64,000 bases of DNA from Jaltomata sinuosa (GCA_003996215.1 QJPP01001916.1:62001-126000), one strand, 5' to 3'; positions 32,766 through 44,972 are shown, counted from the first letter of the stretch. A program made the numbers and translations. Notes: generated by a model not told the origin, from the letters alone.

Positions 32766-34681
32766 GAATTTTGCATACCCAGAGTCATCTGCTCCAATGC
32801 TTCAACTAAAGGAATATTAATTGAAATTTTTTTCAGCATGGATATGAACTTGTGAAATTTACCTTTCTCAAGCTTCTTTTTCAATCTCTGTGGGTAAGGT
32901 GGAGGAGGTAATGGTATAGGCTTCAAGACCTATGAAACCTCCTTTTTCTTTGCCTTGGCATCAGTGGATTTCTTCTCATTTGGATTTTCATCATTATCCT
33001 TTCCTTCAGACTTGACCACAATCTCAACATCATTTTTTTCAAGCTCGACTGACTCATCAATAACTACAGGCATAGGAAGGTCAATAGTCTATTTCCCACT
33101 TTGAATAGTCACAGCCATGCATTATCGATCATTCTTTAGATTATGAATTATGTCACTTGGGAGAGTACCTTTTTTATGCAAATTCAGGGTTGTAGACATT
33201 TGGCTCATATGTGCCTCAATCTGCTTTATGGTGACAGAATGAGCCTTTACCTTTTGACTCATACCTGAGAGGTCAGTGCGTATCTCTTTCATACTTCCAT
33301 TTATAGAATTAACCTTTTGCAATACATTGTTAATCAGCTCCCTCATATATGGTTGTTCAGATCATGATTTGCATTTTTTGGGAGGGACATATAGGTTGCT
33401 TCTATCATTCTTGTAGCCATCCCTCTTATTCCAATCTTTGTATCCAGACTAATTTTATTTGCCATCTCTGTCCATGTTCCGCCCTTGATTTCCTTGGCAA
33501 TTCGCCTAGAAACCCGCTACTTGATCATTCAGATAATTTGCTTCTTTATCAGAGTCATACTCATCCTGTCTCGGTGCCTTTCCTTATGAACCTACAGCCT
33601 TCACCTTCTCCAAACTTCCATTAAGAATTTATTTCGCAATTAGATCTATAATTATTTGTAGGGTTCTGAAGCCCTATTTAATTTCCTAGAATTCTTCATG
33701 GACAATGGATTTCCGAACTGCATAAGTACCTGCCAAGATTTTAGCTTCTCTCATGTGCCAGACCCTGTTCGTCTTGGTAACCCTATCAAGCATCTCAGAA
33801 GCTTCTACATAAGTATTCTCCATGAATGCTCCCCCAATCACTGTATCTGCTACTACCTTAGTGTTTGTATTCAATGCTCTGTAGAAGATCTCCATCATAT
33901 GGTATGAAGGAATCCTGTGATTCAGAACCTGCTTTAGCTTCTTGTTGAACCTAAGCCTTGTTTCATATAATTCCTCCGTAGGAAGCTGCTTGAAATTATA
34001 GTTCTCCTACTTTAGTTACAACATCCGAGATGGAGGGAAGAACCTCTCTAGAAACTGATTCCTTAATTCAAGCCATGTGAATATTTAAGAATCCGGTAGT
34101 TACGCAAGCCAAAGTGTTGCTTCCCCAGTCAACAAAAATAGAAAGAGCCATAATCTGATAGCATCTTGATCTACCCCTGGAAGGTTGTAAGCCTTGCAGA
34201 TCCCCACAAAGCTCTTTACGTGCAAGTTTGCATCCCTAGTAGGCTTGCCAGAAAATAATCCCTTCAGGTTCAGCAGCTGAATCATAGTGCTAGTAATATT
34301 GAACTTTGTACCAACGGGTAGAAGTGACAATACTATAGGGATTGTTGTCCCTGTATCATCATCAACAATATTGTACTATGGGATTTGTTGGGGTTGCTGC
34401 AAATGTTGGCCTCTATTTCCTCTTAGTGCGACTGGGTCTTGAGGCACATTACATCAGGCTACCTCATTTCTCGCAGCTTGAGCATCTAGTGCGGCTTGAT
34501 GAGCAACTTGTTATTATTTTTTCCTTGCTTGCTCAGCTACCGCATTTTGAGTTGTAAGGTCAGTGGCAATTTGAGTATCTTTAGCAATTTGGGCATCTTC
34601 TTCTGCCTGTTTTTGCTCTTCTTCGGCAAATATCCGAGTTGTGGCCTCTTCAGATGTCTCGTAAACTTCCTCTTTATCCAT
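32766..34681 (-). pseudogene. gag: Ath-2 gag (broken)
   Basis: The first ATG on the minus strand is at 34,681 (MDKEEVYETSEEATTRIF). The Gln/Ala-rich N-terminus (to about 34,400) has stops. The core is open at 34,100-34,330: LLPVGTKFNITSTMIQLLNL, HVKSFVGICKAYNLPGVDQD, LLTGEATLWLA. Further blocks are at 33,686-33,898 (FYRALNTNTKVVADTVIGGA) and 33,122-33,346 (MRELINNVLQKVNSINGS...IKQIEAHMSQMST), a coiled-coil-like part. It has many stops and lacks a visible zinc knuckle. It parallels the Ath-1 gag block for block. Confidence 0.75.
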
Positions 34682-34860
34682 GTTTCTCAGAGTTCATTGG
34701 AGTTTCGGATCGTATGGAATCAGGGGATTGCCTTGACTCTTTGTACTGTGCATGCACAAGTGTGCAACCTGGAACAAAACAAAAACAACATAAAAAGTAA
34801 AATTAGGAAATAAGGACTAATAGTGAAATAAACACAATCTCTCTTAATCCTAAACCATAT

Positions 34861-34878
34861 TCCCCGACAACGGCGCCA
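34861..34878 (-). other. Ath-2 primer binding site
   Basis: On the minus strand, TGGCGCCGTTGTCGGGGA lies five bases inside the LTR edge at 34,884. It is one mismatch from the Athila-type tRNA-Asp-complementary site TGGCGCCGTTGCCGGGGA. Confidence 0.85.
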
Positions 34879-34883
34879 AAATT

Positions 34884-36368
34884 TGATACGCCCAAATTAC
34901 ACTTCTTCTTAGAAGCATAAAGAGGTCGCTGTTCAAATATAGAACCTAACCAAGGTTAGGTTCAATCCCATAGGGAATATGGTAGGACTAGGGTCAATTA
35001 TGTTTACTCGCGCTCTTAGTCGTTTATTTCCCTACGAAAGGGGGTTTTACAGTAACAAGTAGTAATTGTAATTCAAATTTGAACAAGTAACAAGTAACAG
35101 TTTTAAGAGTTGTAATCAATGAGAGAAGTGACTAGGGTAGTGTTCCCCATGAGATCATAACTTAGTAAGGCATTGTACTTAGTAAACTAGTTTGGTGCTT
35201 AGCATACAAGATCGGTAAGTTAGGTTCACCTAAATGGTTGGTCCCCTAGATAGATGAATTTCACCATGCACCTTGGTCTGGCTACGGGTGTTTGATTTAC
35301 TAACCCCTGCCCTTGATCCCAGATTAGTTATTCCTAGATAAGGTCAAGCTATTAGATGAGGGTTGATAGCCTCAAATCTCTGTTCTAACCAACCCTTTTC
35401 CTATTCGTTACCTCCTTGATCCGTCAAGTAAGAATAAGGTGAGTTCTAACGTTTGTAATCGTTAAAAAGCAATTATAGAGAAGGGAAGAACAATACATGC
35501 ATAAACACCGCCCTAGAATTACCAAGTACTTTTCCTAATTTATTAATCCTTCGTGGTTCCCACAACCCTAGTTGTAGATTTAGCTACTCATGTTTAATCA
35601 ATCAGAAGTTATTGACGCATTCATGATCATATACTTACAAGAAGAAGTAAGGAAATGCGGAAACTTAAATAGGTGAAGATGAAATCAAGAATAAAGAACT
35701 ATGAATATGTTTATCTCTCAAAACCAAGAACAAATCAATACTAAAAGTTTATGAATGTGTTTCTTATAAAATGTCGAGCATAAAACATAAAAGAAAACCT
35801 AGGAAAGGTATTTATAGACAACAGAAATCCTATCCTAAACAAATAAGGAAAACTGGAATCGGCAACTTCCATGGACACAGTCTACGGTCCGAGGAAACTT
35901 CTATGGGTTATCAAAAGCCCTTGTGGAACTTAGAGGTTTTTTCATTCTGTAGGTTTGCTTCCATGAGTTCACTCTATGACTCATGAATTGAATCACGGCT
36001 CGTGGACTTGCTTCGTCAATCTCAGATCCCTTTTCTCCTTCTCTGATCAGGTTCCACGGACAGGAATTACGGCTCATAAAAAGGTCCACGACTCATGGAA
36101 ACCTCCCGTAGAACTCAGGATTCAGCATAATCTATAGTACTTTTCCCATGACTAACTTCCACTACTTATGGAAGCATTCACGACTCGTGGAGTTGAGTCA
36201 TAAAAGTCTGTTTCAGCCAAAATTTTAGTTTTTTTTTACACTTAGTCTCCGAACCATATTTTCCTACACAATACTCAAAAACACATCAAATCTACTAAAA
36301 ATTGCTAAGGAACATACTTTAATTCCAATTTTTAAGTGTCAAAAGTGTCGCAAAACCATGGCACATCA
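34884..36368 (-). repeat. Ath-2 5' LTR
   Basis: 1,485 bp, from TGATACGCCCAAATTACAC to GGCACATCA on the plus strand. It is followed by CACCT. It matches the LTR at 19,449 along its whole length with scattered substitutions. Confidence 0.9.
35808..36200 (-). promoter_or_regulatory. Ath-2 5' LTR palindrome cluster and TATA box
   Basis: Partner of the cluster at 20,430. The perfect dyad has decayed here to CTTCCACTACTTATGGAAG (36,156-36,174), while TTCACGACTCGTGGAGT (from 36,178) is better kept. The minus-strand TATAAATA lies just downstream (about 35,810-35,817). Confidence 0.6.
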
Positions 36369-36373
36369 CACCT

Positions 36374-36719
36374 TAACCCTCTTTAGATCCTCTATCTTTG
36401 CACCCGTTCTCCTTAATAGTTAGAAAGTGAAATGTAGGCTAAAAGCCTAAGTGTGAGAGAGAAATTAAAAGGTTAACATAAGGAAAAGCCTAAGTTTGGG
36501 GGTGTATGCATGAAATATAGAGAAGAAGAGGAGTTGTGCTTCAATGCAAGGTAGCACCTGATGCTTACAATGTAAATTGCTTCAAAGTGTTCAATGAAAT
36601 GAATGAATAACAAGAAAGGAAAAAGTTGGTTCTACCAAATAAGTTTGACAAAAAGATGTTGAATGAATAAGTTGTTGGGCAAGCTTGGGTTGTGAGGGAG
36701 AGAAATAAGGTAAGATGAA
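36374..36719 (+). other. Element C 3' region right of Ath-2
   Basis: Non-coding continuation of 18,288-19,448. TAAGTTTGGGGGTGT (36,491-36,505) resembles a polypurine tract but is not followed by an LTR. The region ends near 36,719 where Chr-2 begins without a visible duplication. Confidence 0.45.
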
Positions 36720-37220
36720 TGTCTAAAAATGTGAGCGGTGCATTGAATTTGATCCTGGATCTACTTGCTCGTATTTTTTTGCCTACTATGTGCCTTGTTT
36801 GGAGTTGGCTAGTGAGTCGTTATCTATGCCTGTATCTATTTCGATCCAGTAGGAGATTCTTTAGTAGTGGATTGTGTTGTGAGATCCTGTATGATTTCTG
36901 TTGGTAATTTAGATACTTGGGGTGATTTGATAATTCTTGATAGGTTAGACTTTGATGTCATTCTAGGCATGGACTGGTTATCCACTCACCATGCAGTTTT
37001 GGATTGCTATGCCAAGACCATTACCATAGCCATGTCTGGCGTATCCTCGGTTATGTGGCAGGGTTCTATTAGTCGCGCACCGTCTGGGATCATTTCTTTT
37101 TTTCAAGCTAGGAATTTGATTTCTCGTGGGTGTTTGGCTTATCTAGCATATGTTCGACATGCTAGCACTGACACTTCTTCCCCAGAGTCGGTTCCCATGG
37201 TTAGAGATTTCCTATATGTG
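36720..37220 (+). pseudogene. Chr-2 protease, 5'-truncated (broken)
   Basis: Retroelement protease starting at the active-site motif DPGSTCSY (about 36,753-36,776), with gag missing. In a second frame (36,867-37,361) WGDLIILDRLDFDVILGMDW and LSTHHAVLDCYAKTI follow, then YLAYVRHASTD and the linker to RT with VRDFLYVFLTDLPGLPPERD. These are standard blocks of chromovirus Pol. A frameshift and a stop lie between DPGS and WGDLI. Confidence 0.75.
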
Positions 37221-38560
37221 TTTTTGACCGACCTGCCAGGCCTTCCACCTGAGAGAGATATTAATTTTGCTATCAAGTTAGAGTTGGGCACCAAGCCCAT
37301 TTCTATTACTTCGTACCGTATGGCTCCAACTGAGTTGAGGAAGTTTAAGGAGCAACTCTAGGACTTGTTAGCTAAGGGTTTCATTAGGCCGAGTGTGTTG
37401 CCTTGGGGTGCTCCATTTCTATTTGTGAAGAAGAAAGATGGGTCGATGAGGATGTGTATTGATTATAGGCAGCTGAATAAGGTGACTATGAATAATAGGT
37501 ATTCGATGCCACACATAGATGACTTATTTGATCAGCTTCAAGGCTCAGCCATATTTTCGAAGATATATTTGAGGTCAGGCTACCAGCAGTTGAGGATTAG
37601 GGTGGAGGAAATCTCTAAGACAGCATTCAGGACACGTTATGGCTACAATGAGTTCCTGGTGATGTCTTTTTGGGTTGATTAATGCCCCCGCAACCTTCAT
37701 GGACTTGATGCACAGGGTGCTCAGCCCGTATTTAAATTCATTTGTGATAGTATTTATTGATGACATCCTAATATACTCGCAGAGTAGAGATGAGCATGAG
37801 AAACACTTGAGGATTATACTCCAGACTTTGAGAGATCATCGGCTTTATGTTAAGTTTTCAAAGTGCGAGTTTTGCCTAGGTTTAGTAGCATTCCTAGGAT
37901 ATGTGGTGTCTAAGGATGGGATTAGAGTAGACCCGGGAAAGATATCAGCAGTTCGTGATTGGCCGAGACCGACTACTCCTACCAAGGTTCGCAACTTTGT
38001 TGGGTTAGCAGGGTACTATAGGAGGTTCATCGAGGGGTTTTCTTCTATAGCGGCACCTTTGACTAAGCTTACTAGGAAGGATTTCCCATTTCACTGGTCG
38101 GATCAGTGCGAGGATAGCTTTTAGAGGCTTAAGGCCTTGTTGACTTCAGCTTCAGTGTTGACTTTGCCAGTTGAGGGTCAGAGTTTCTGAATATATTATG
38201 ATGCTTTAGGGGTTGGTCTTGGTTGTGCATTTATGCAGCAGGGTCGAGTGATAGCTTATGCATCGAGACAACTGAAGGTTCATGAGCGCAACTACCCCAC
38301 TCATGACTTGGAGTTGGCGGCAGTAGTCTTTGTGCTCAAGATTTGAAGGCACTACTTATATGGGGTTCACTGTGAGATCTTCACCGATCACTATAGTCTT
38401 TAGTACATCACGAGTCAGCGAGAGTTGAACTCGAGGAAGCGGAGGTGGATTGAGTTACTGAAGGACTATGAATTCTCTATTTTGTATCATCGGGGCAAGG
38501 CAAATATGGTAGCAGATAACTTAAGTCAAAAGATGGTGATTATGGGCAGCCTAGATTCAC
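37221..38560 (+). pseudogene. Chr-2 reverse transcriptase and RNase H (broken)
   Basis: Ty3/gypsy RT with INFAIKLELGTKPISITSYR, APFLFVKKKDGSMRMCIDYR, QLNKVTMNNRYSMPHIDDLF and the catalytic FVIVFIDDILIYSQSRDEHE (FIDD). RNase H reads from about 38,130 to QRELNSRKRRWIELLKDYEF and YHRGKANMVADNLSQK (ending about 38,535). Defects include a stop at 37,362, a frameshift at about 37,675 and stops at 38,122, 38,188 and 38,343. The gene is on the plus strand, opposite to Chr-1. Confidence 0.85.
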
Positions 38561-40088
38561 TTTCAGTTTCACAACGGCCATTGGCCTTGGACATCCAGTC
38601 CTTGGCAAACCATTTGGTTAGGCTTGACTTGTCAGATCCTAGCAGAGTTCTCGCCAATATTAAGGTTTGTTCTACCTTGGTTGATCAGATTCAAAGCCGT
38701 CAGTGTGAGGATCAGCGCTTATGTGACCTTCATGATCAGGTTGTTCGGGGTGAGGCCAGCTAGTCTATTTTAGATTTTGATTGTGTTCTGAGGTTTGACA
38801 GTCATCTTTGTGATATGAGAGTTAGGGATTTGACTCAGTTGATTTTCCATAAGGCACATTGTTTTAGATATTCCATCCATCCTAGCCCATCCAAGATGTA
38901 CAAAGAGTTGAAACAAATTTACTAGTGGAGTGGTATCAAATGAGGCATAGCAGAGTTTGTATCTCGGTGCTTAAACTATCAGAAGGTTAAGTTCGAGCAC
39001 ATGAGACCTGGTGGATTGATGTAGTGACTTCCCATTCCTGAGTGGAAGTAGGAAGGGGTTACTATGGACTTTATAATTTGGTTCCACGCACTTCTCAAGG
39101 GTTCGATTCTATTTGGGTTATAGTTGATTGGCTGACTAAGTTAGTACACTTCTTGCCAGCCTGTTCTACTTAGGTGTAGAGAGGTTGGCTCAAATTTACC
39201 TTTGTGAGATTGTTCATTTGCATGGGGTCCCAGTTTCTATCCTTTCATACCGCGGCACTCAGCTCACATCTCAGTTTTGAAGGGCTATTCAATGTAACTT
39301 GGGTACAGAGGTTCAAATTAGTACTGCATTTCACCCTCAGACAGATGGCTAGTCTGAGAGGACTATTCAGGTCTTGTAGGACATGCTACATGCCTGTGTT
39401 CTTGACTTTGGAGGTTCTTGGGATCAGTTTGTGCCTTTGGCGAAGTTTGCTTATAATAACAGTTATCATTCATGCATTGGTATGGCACCATTTGAGGCAT
39501 TGTATGGTAGCATTGCAGATCGCCAGTGGGTTGGTTTGATGGTTTGGAGTTTAGGTCACAGAGCACAGACTTGCTTTGTGATTCCTTAGACAGAGTTTGA
39601 GTGATTCAGGATAGACTTCGGGCAGCCCAGAGTAGGCAAAAGAGTTATGCCGCTCGTAGACTTTGTGCCTTGGAGTTCAGTGTTGGTGACTTGGTGTTTC
39701 TCCGTGTATCGCCCATGAAGGGCGTGATGAGATTTGGTAGGTGCGGCAAGCTTAGCCCCAGGTATATCAGACCAGTTGAGATCCTTCAGAGAGTGGGTAG
39801 TGTTACTTATATGCTATCTTTGCCTCTGATATTTTTAGCTATGCACCCAGTTTTCCATGTATCGATGTTGAGGCGGTATGTTCTAGATGAGTCTCATTTG
39901 TTGCAGTGGGATTCAGTTCAGTTGGATGAGAGTTTGACCTTTGTTGAGGAGCCAATTGCTATTCTGGATAGAGATGTCAGGAGATTGAGGTCTAGAGAGA
40001 TTTTGGTTGTTAAGGTTCAATGGATGCACCATCCAGTTGAGGAGGCTACTTGGGAGACCGAGAGAGAGATACGGGCTCAGAATCTGTA
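38561..40088 (+). pseudogene. Chr-2 integrase with C-terminal chromodomain-type tail (broken)
   Basis: The zinc-binding region has the two histidines but reads CLNYQ where family members have CxxCQ, so one ligand is lost (about 38,972-38,986). The core is shifted repeatedly; SWDQFVPLAKFAYNNSYHSC is readable near 39,413-39,475. The C-terminal domain at 39,601-40,088 is open: RRLCALEFSVGDLVFLRVSP, HPVFHVSMLRRYVLDESHLL, EEPIAILDRDVRRLRSREIL, VEEATWETEREI. The gene ends 72 bases before the LTR. Confidence 0.8.
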
Positions 40089-40159
40089 GTTGTTTGAGCC
40101 TTCAAGTACTCCCTTGTTCTTGACTTTCGAGGATGAAAGTCCTTTTTAGTAGTGGATGA

Positions 40160-43100
40160 TGTAATTACCCTTTTAGTGATTCTCGCATTTACGCTTTCTT
40201 TGTATTAATAGAGCTTGCTTGTAGTGGCCCCAAGTCATTTATGGCTTGCTAGGACCAGTGGTTTGGTGCCCTGGACGTTTGTTTGATCTTTTTGGTTGTT
40301 TTTAGAGCCTAAACTTAGAATATCATTGACTTTGCTCAACATTCTTGGTAAACATGCTCATAATCGAATTCTGATAGTTCCGTTAGCTCCAGAGTGTGGA
40401 TTTTAGTCTAGATAGACCCTTGGTCAGTGTATGGGAGCTTTCGGTTTGGTTTTGAGTTGCTTTTTGTGTTTTCTAGCCTATTGAACTTGAAAGTTTGACC
40501 TTGGTCAACATTCAGAGAAGAAGGCCTCGAATGGGAATTCCGTTAGTGATGTTAGCTCCAGAATGTTGACTTTGGGCTAGAGGGACCTTTTGTTCGGATC
40601 CCGAGGCTTCTAGACACATTTTGGGGTATTGAGTTTTGTTTTGGCTTAAGGTTGGTTTTTGGGCGTTAGGCTCACTTTTCATTAAAACGGCCTCCGTTGG
40701 GTTTTCTGTCAGTTTTGTTGAGTTCGGAATGTTGTTTCTAATGTGGTAGCATAGTTCATTTGCGCGTGCGAGGTCCCGGATGAGTCCTGTGGGCCCATCC
40801 AGAGACTTTTTCCCCCTTAAGTTTCTCTTGTTTGTTGTTGCAGGTGCAGGCCTATGGCCTTAATTTCTATCATGAAGGAAGCCATCGCGATCATGATGGT
40901 CTGCCTCATTGCTCATTACGACCACGAGGGTCCCTTCACGTGATCGTGATGAAGGGCCAGTGGACCCAGCTCCCATTGCTCTATACGATTGCGAGATCCT
41001 TCTTCGCGATAGCGATGAAGCCCCTCCCCTCTTATTCTTCGCGACTGTGTGGCTAGTCCTCGCGATTGCGATGATTTTGCCAGCATGGTCATCACGATCG
41101 CATGGGGTCCCTTCACAATCGCGAAGAAGGACGTTTGGGCAGTATATAAGCTCCCTCCTTCATTTTCATCACCCTCAAAACGAATTCCTCCATTGTTATA
41201 GAGATCAAGCTCCCATTTTTTCTGTGTGGATTCAATTCCTGGTGCTAGGGTGTTAATTCCCGATTCCGTGACCATTTTCTTGCTCACAGTTCGATAAGTT
41301 CCTTGTTATTTTCGTTAAATTCTCCGCTTGATTCCTTCTTTAACCTTCTAGCTTATGGGTTGTTTTGAGCTATTTCCATTGCCAAATTCTGCTAATCTTC
41401 TGAGCATGCACTCACGGGAGTGTGGTGATCACTATGCGCTCTTTAATTTCTGGCTTTGAGTTGCAGGGCCCACGGGCCCGCTTATGACCCGAATTTTGAT
41501 CCAGCTATACTTTTAGCAATGTGGGTGTCCTTACCTTCATCTTAATGCATAGATTATATTTATGATAGTTTGAGTGTTGTTCAGAGCTTCTCAGAGCGGT
41601 TTGGGCTTGCACGTCATCGTTCTAGCAGCTTGTCGTCGGACGACAGGTAGGTTACGGTTTAACTCTTCTAAACTTTGCGTATATAGGCTATAATTGTATT
41701 AATTAGCTTCCTTGGGTTGGGTTTATTAGCTTGGTACCCCCAGACCTTGTTCGTTCCTTCATATCCATCTTATTTTTGCTCCTATGGTTGTAGTATTCTT
41801 TGTAGTTGGTAGTATTACCCTTGTAGTCCTGTGTGGCCTTGTATTTGACTCTGGACCATAGGTGGTGGGTTATTTGGAAAATTTCTGCGAGTCCCGAACA
41901 TCTATATCGTTATTATAGAGCTGGTTATATTTTCTATAGAGCAACTGAAGCCAGTATAGGGCCGATCGGTTGATTGTGGGCCGTTGGGATACTATTTGTG
42001 ATTTGGCATGCCATTATCATGCATATAAAGAGGTTTTCTACATGTTTTACTACTGTTTTAGCTTCGGGCCTAGTAAAAATAATTTCTAAACCTTGCATGG
42101 ACTCGAGGGCTTGTTTTTGGTAAAAATGGTTATAAAAGGTTTGGAACTGATTTTCATAGATTTTCTTGGGGTAAAAGAGTTAAAAGGATGATGTTATCAC
42201 CGGTTTTCATACTATAACTAGACTCGGCGGATTCGGAGTGCTCGACATATTTTACTATTGATTTGCAATAATACTAAACTTGGTCGGGTCGAGCATTAGA
42301 CTTTTTTACTATGGTTTTAGACCCAGCTATGCTTCGGGCACCCTTGTTGGGATCTTTGAGACTTGATTTACTGTTTTAGTCCTGGATAGACTCCAGGCAT
42401 GTATTTTCGAGATTTGATTACTGTCTTGGATCTGGATACACTCCAAATAATTATATTGAGGTTCTGAGATTAGTATGTGATCGAGGACCTCCATGGACCT
42501 TGCCGATCCATACCAGGGGCTACGTGCCAAGTGTATCGGAGGAGAGATATACGGTATAGTTGAGGTATACGGGCCGTGTCCTTCTACGGATCCTATCTAC
42601 TGGGCCCGTAGGCGCCGAAGGAGGTACATACAGAGCTACTATTCCACCTGACTTTTCCTATTACATCATATCATTCATTTGTGTACGATTCCACCCTTGT
42701 TTACTAGTTGCTAAGTGCACGCTCCGGTAGTATGGGATGTCGGAAGGTTTGTCTTCACTTGTATGTGTTCCTCGAGTGTATGGACACCCGTTGGGACTGT
42801 AGGTAGACTTACTATTACTCTATCGCATTTTTCGTTCTGATTATGGCTATATTCGGGGTTTTATTCGATGATTCACTTTTGGGAGTTGTGTTGTATATAC
42901 TTCTGGTTCATTTCATGGTTATACTTGGATTATTGGCGAATTATTCCTACTTTGAGAGTGTATTATTGGCATGATTTAGTTATTGGAATTGGGTTTCAAG
43001 CATGAGTTCGTTTACTTGCTTTCCTTCTTTCCCTTTTTACTTGAGGTTACCGGTATACCGCGTATTTTCCTAAAACTCTCTCTCTTTATATATATTGTGA

Positions 43101-43785
43101 TTACAAGGACCCCAGGTGCATTCTTCTTCCCTTCACCTGTGTTCTGTGATGTATATTTCTAGTAGCTAGCCGAGCATGATTGTTTTCTCCTTGTATTCCT
43201 TCTGTGCTAGCTTTCGTGTACTTATTCAGTGCTTCTTTGACTATTTTTTTTTATTTCTGCTATATTATTGCTTTTATATCTTATATGCGCTTAATCGGCC
43301 TATGATTCCTACTGGGTACCCATTGCTTTGTAATTGGTGCTCATACTATACTCTGTATTTTTTTGGTGCAGATCTTAGAATGGGCCATCATCGATGATTC
43401 GTGGAGACTCGTGCAGGGTTATTTTGGACTGTCTGAGACTGAGGGTTGAGCTCCTGGCGATCGGGGATTAGTTGTTATCTCATCTTTTATACTATGCACT
43501 CTTTTGCTATTCAGAGACATATGTATATCTTTTTTTAGACCCTTGTACTCAGTTTATGTAGTAGCGGCTCTTATACTATGATACTAGGTCGTGCGTTTGG
43601 TTTAGCTTCCGCTTATATATATTCATGTTGCTTATTTCTCTTGTTCCTTTGCTTCCGCTATTTATGCTATTCTTTCGTATGCTTGTTAGATAGTAGCCCA
43701 TTACTAATCGTTCCAGGCTACGGGGATTGATTCACCTACAGAGGACTTGTAGGTGCCATCATGTCCGAAAAATTGGGTCGTGACA
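40160..43785 (+). repeat. Chr-2 3' LTR
   Basis: 3,626 bp from TGTAATTACCCTTTTAGTGA to ATTGGGTCGTGACA. The length and the GGGTCGTGACA end fit Tekay/Del-type chromoviruses. It contains the palindrome cluster at 40,880-41,130 and the TATA box TATATAAG at 41,143-41,150. The 5' LTR is absent, so TTTCT at 43,786 cannot be confirmed as a duplication. Short ORFs inside (40,832, 40,909, 43,176) are not supported as genes. Confidence 0.8.
40880..41150 (+). promoter_or_regulatory. Chr-2 LTR palindrome cluster and TATA box
   Basis: At least six imperfect dyads around CGCGAT/ATCGCG: CCATCGCGATCATGATGG (40,882), CTTCGCGATAGCGATGAAG (41,002), CTCGCGATTGCGATGA (41,059), CATCACGATCGCATGG (41,090) and CTTCACAATCGCGAAG (41,111). 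TATATAAG follows at 41,143. Confidence 0.6.
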
Positions 43786-44210
43786 TTTCTCTTTCTTTGT
43801 TTAATCGTGATTTAATTTTGATTATTTTATTTAATTATATTTTCATATACTATTCGTTAGTATACTAGTTAAATCCTTAATTGAACTTATTTGTTGAATT
43901 TGAAATATAACATTTTAGTTAAGTGTTGAATCTTGAGATGTAGAGCTTTTATTTAAATGATGAACTTATAAATTTAGTGTTATAGTAGACTCTTTCAATT
44001 AAGTTTGAAAATGAATCAAGTATGTTATTTATGTAATATTACTTGGTAACAAATTAAATTTATTTATTTTGTAACTCAAACATATTGCTTAGTAATATTT
44101 ACATAACTTTTCAAAGTTGTATACTCAATGATATAAGTCATATACGTAATAATTTATTCATTAAATACGTAATTTTATTATTAACATGGAACACACGTGC
44201 AACGCATGTA
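43786..44210 (+). mobile_element. Helitron 3' remnant
   Basis: AT-rich DNA ending in ACACACGTGCAACGCATGTA (44,191-44,210), which contains the terminal hairpin CGTGC-aac-GCATG of the Helitron family seen intact at 48,922. The last bases up to CTAG are missing, and a new Helitron 5' end starts at 44,213. Confidence 0.5.
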
Positions 44211-44922
44211 TATCTATACTATATTAAAAGTGTGAAGGACCTTATAATGTGATTCAAACTTTTTGCCCTTCATTAAAAGATTTCGCAATAGACAAAATAG
44301 TCTTTTCACTTTTTTCATTAATTAATCAATTAATAATATATTTTTTGGTAAAGTCAATTAGTTAATGATATTTACAGTAGTTGTCTCTTTTTATTTAGAT
44401 TTAGATTATTCTTTCGAAACTAATTTCAAAACTATCGTACGTATGGAGAAAAATATAAATTTGCATGTGATTTGAGATAAGTTTTCTAAAATTTTAGAAT
44501 GTTTTTGAAGTTTACGATAAATATCATGTATTCTTGATAGACAATTGCTAATTGAAAAGTTTTTTGTGAAATCTTGATATATCTTATGATTGAAGAGACA
44601 AATTTTCTAGTGATTTGAGGTAAGTTTTCTAATGTTTTAGTATGGTCTTGATGTGTACAATCTTAATAGTATCTATGATTAAAGAGATAAATTTGTTTGT
44701 GATTAATTTGAGTTATTTTTAATTAATTAATTAATAATTTTTTTGTAAAGTCAATTAGTTAATGATACTTACATTAGTTGTCTCTCTTTATTTAGGTTTA
44801 GATTATTCTTTCGAAACTAATTCCAAAACTACTGTACATATGGAGAAAAATATAAATTTCCATGTGATTTGAGGTAAATTTTCTAAAATTTTAGAATGTT
44901 CTTGAAGTTTACAATAAATATC

Positions 44923-44972
44923 ATGTATTCTTGATAGCAACAACAACAATATACCCAATGTATTCTTGATAG
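44923..44972. mobile_element. 20-bp SINE tail flanked by a 15-bp duplication
   Basis: CAACAACAACAATATACCCA (44,938-44,957) lies between two identical copies of ATGTATTCTTGATAG (44,923-44,937 and 44,958-44,972). The duplicated Helitron segments near 44,521 and 45,198 have the site uninterrupted. On the minus strand the insert reads TGGGTATATTGTTGTTGTTG, like the 3' end of Solanaceae TS-type SINEs, so it looks like an extremely 5'-truncated retroposition. Confidence 0.6.

Larger units (their letters stand above)
19449..36368 (-). mobile_element. Ath-2: minus-strand Athila-type LTR retrotransposon
   Basis: A 16.9-kb insertion flanked by CACCT on both sides (19,444-19,448 and 36,369-36,373). The LTRs are 1,473 and 1,485 bp and roughly 90% identical by eye. 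On the minus strand, from right to left, come LTR, primer site (34,861-34,878), gag, protease, RT, RNase H, integrase, a palindrome-rich leader, an accessory ORF, a spacer, a polypurine tract (complement of ACCCTCAACTTAA at about 20,924) and LTR. Removing the nested solo LTR (21,439-24,270) leaves about 14.1 kb. All ORFs contain stops. It is related to Ath-1 by U5, primer site, gag, protease and spacer, but has kept pol. Confidence 0.85.

Noticed and set aside
37221..40088. Possible endogenous pararetrovirus (RT-RNase H pol)
   Set aside because: An integrase follows RNase H and a long LTR follows pol; motifs are chromovirus-type, with no movement or coat protein.
40832..41287. ORFs on both strands with Arg/Ser-rich products
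   Set aside because: They read through the CGCGAT palindromes of the Chr-2 LTR, so both strands are open by symmetry.
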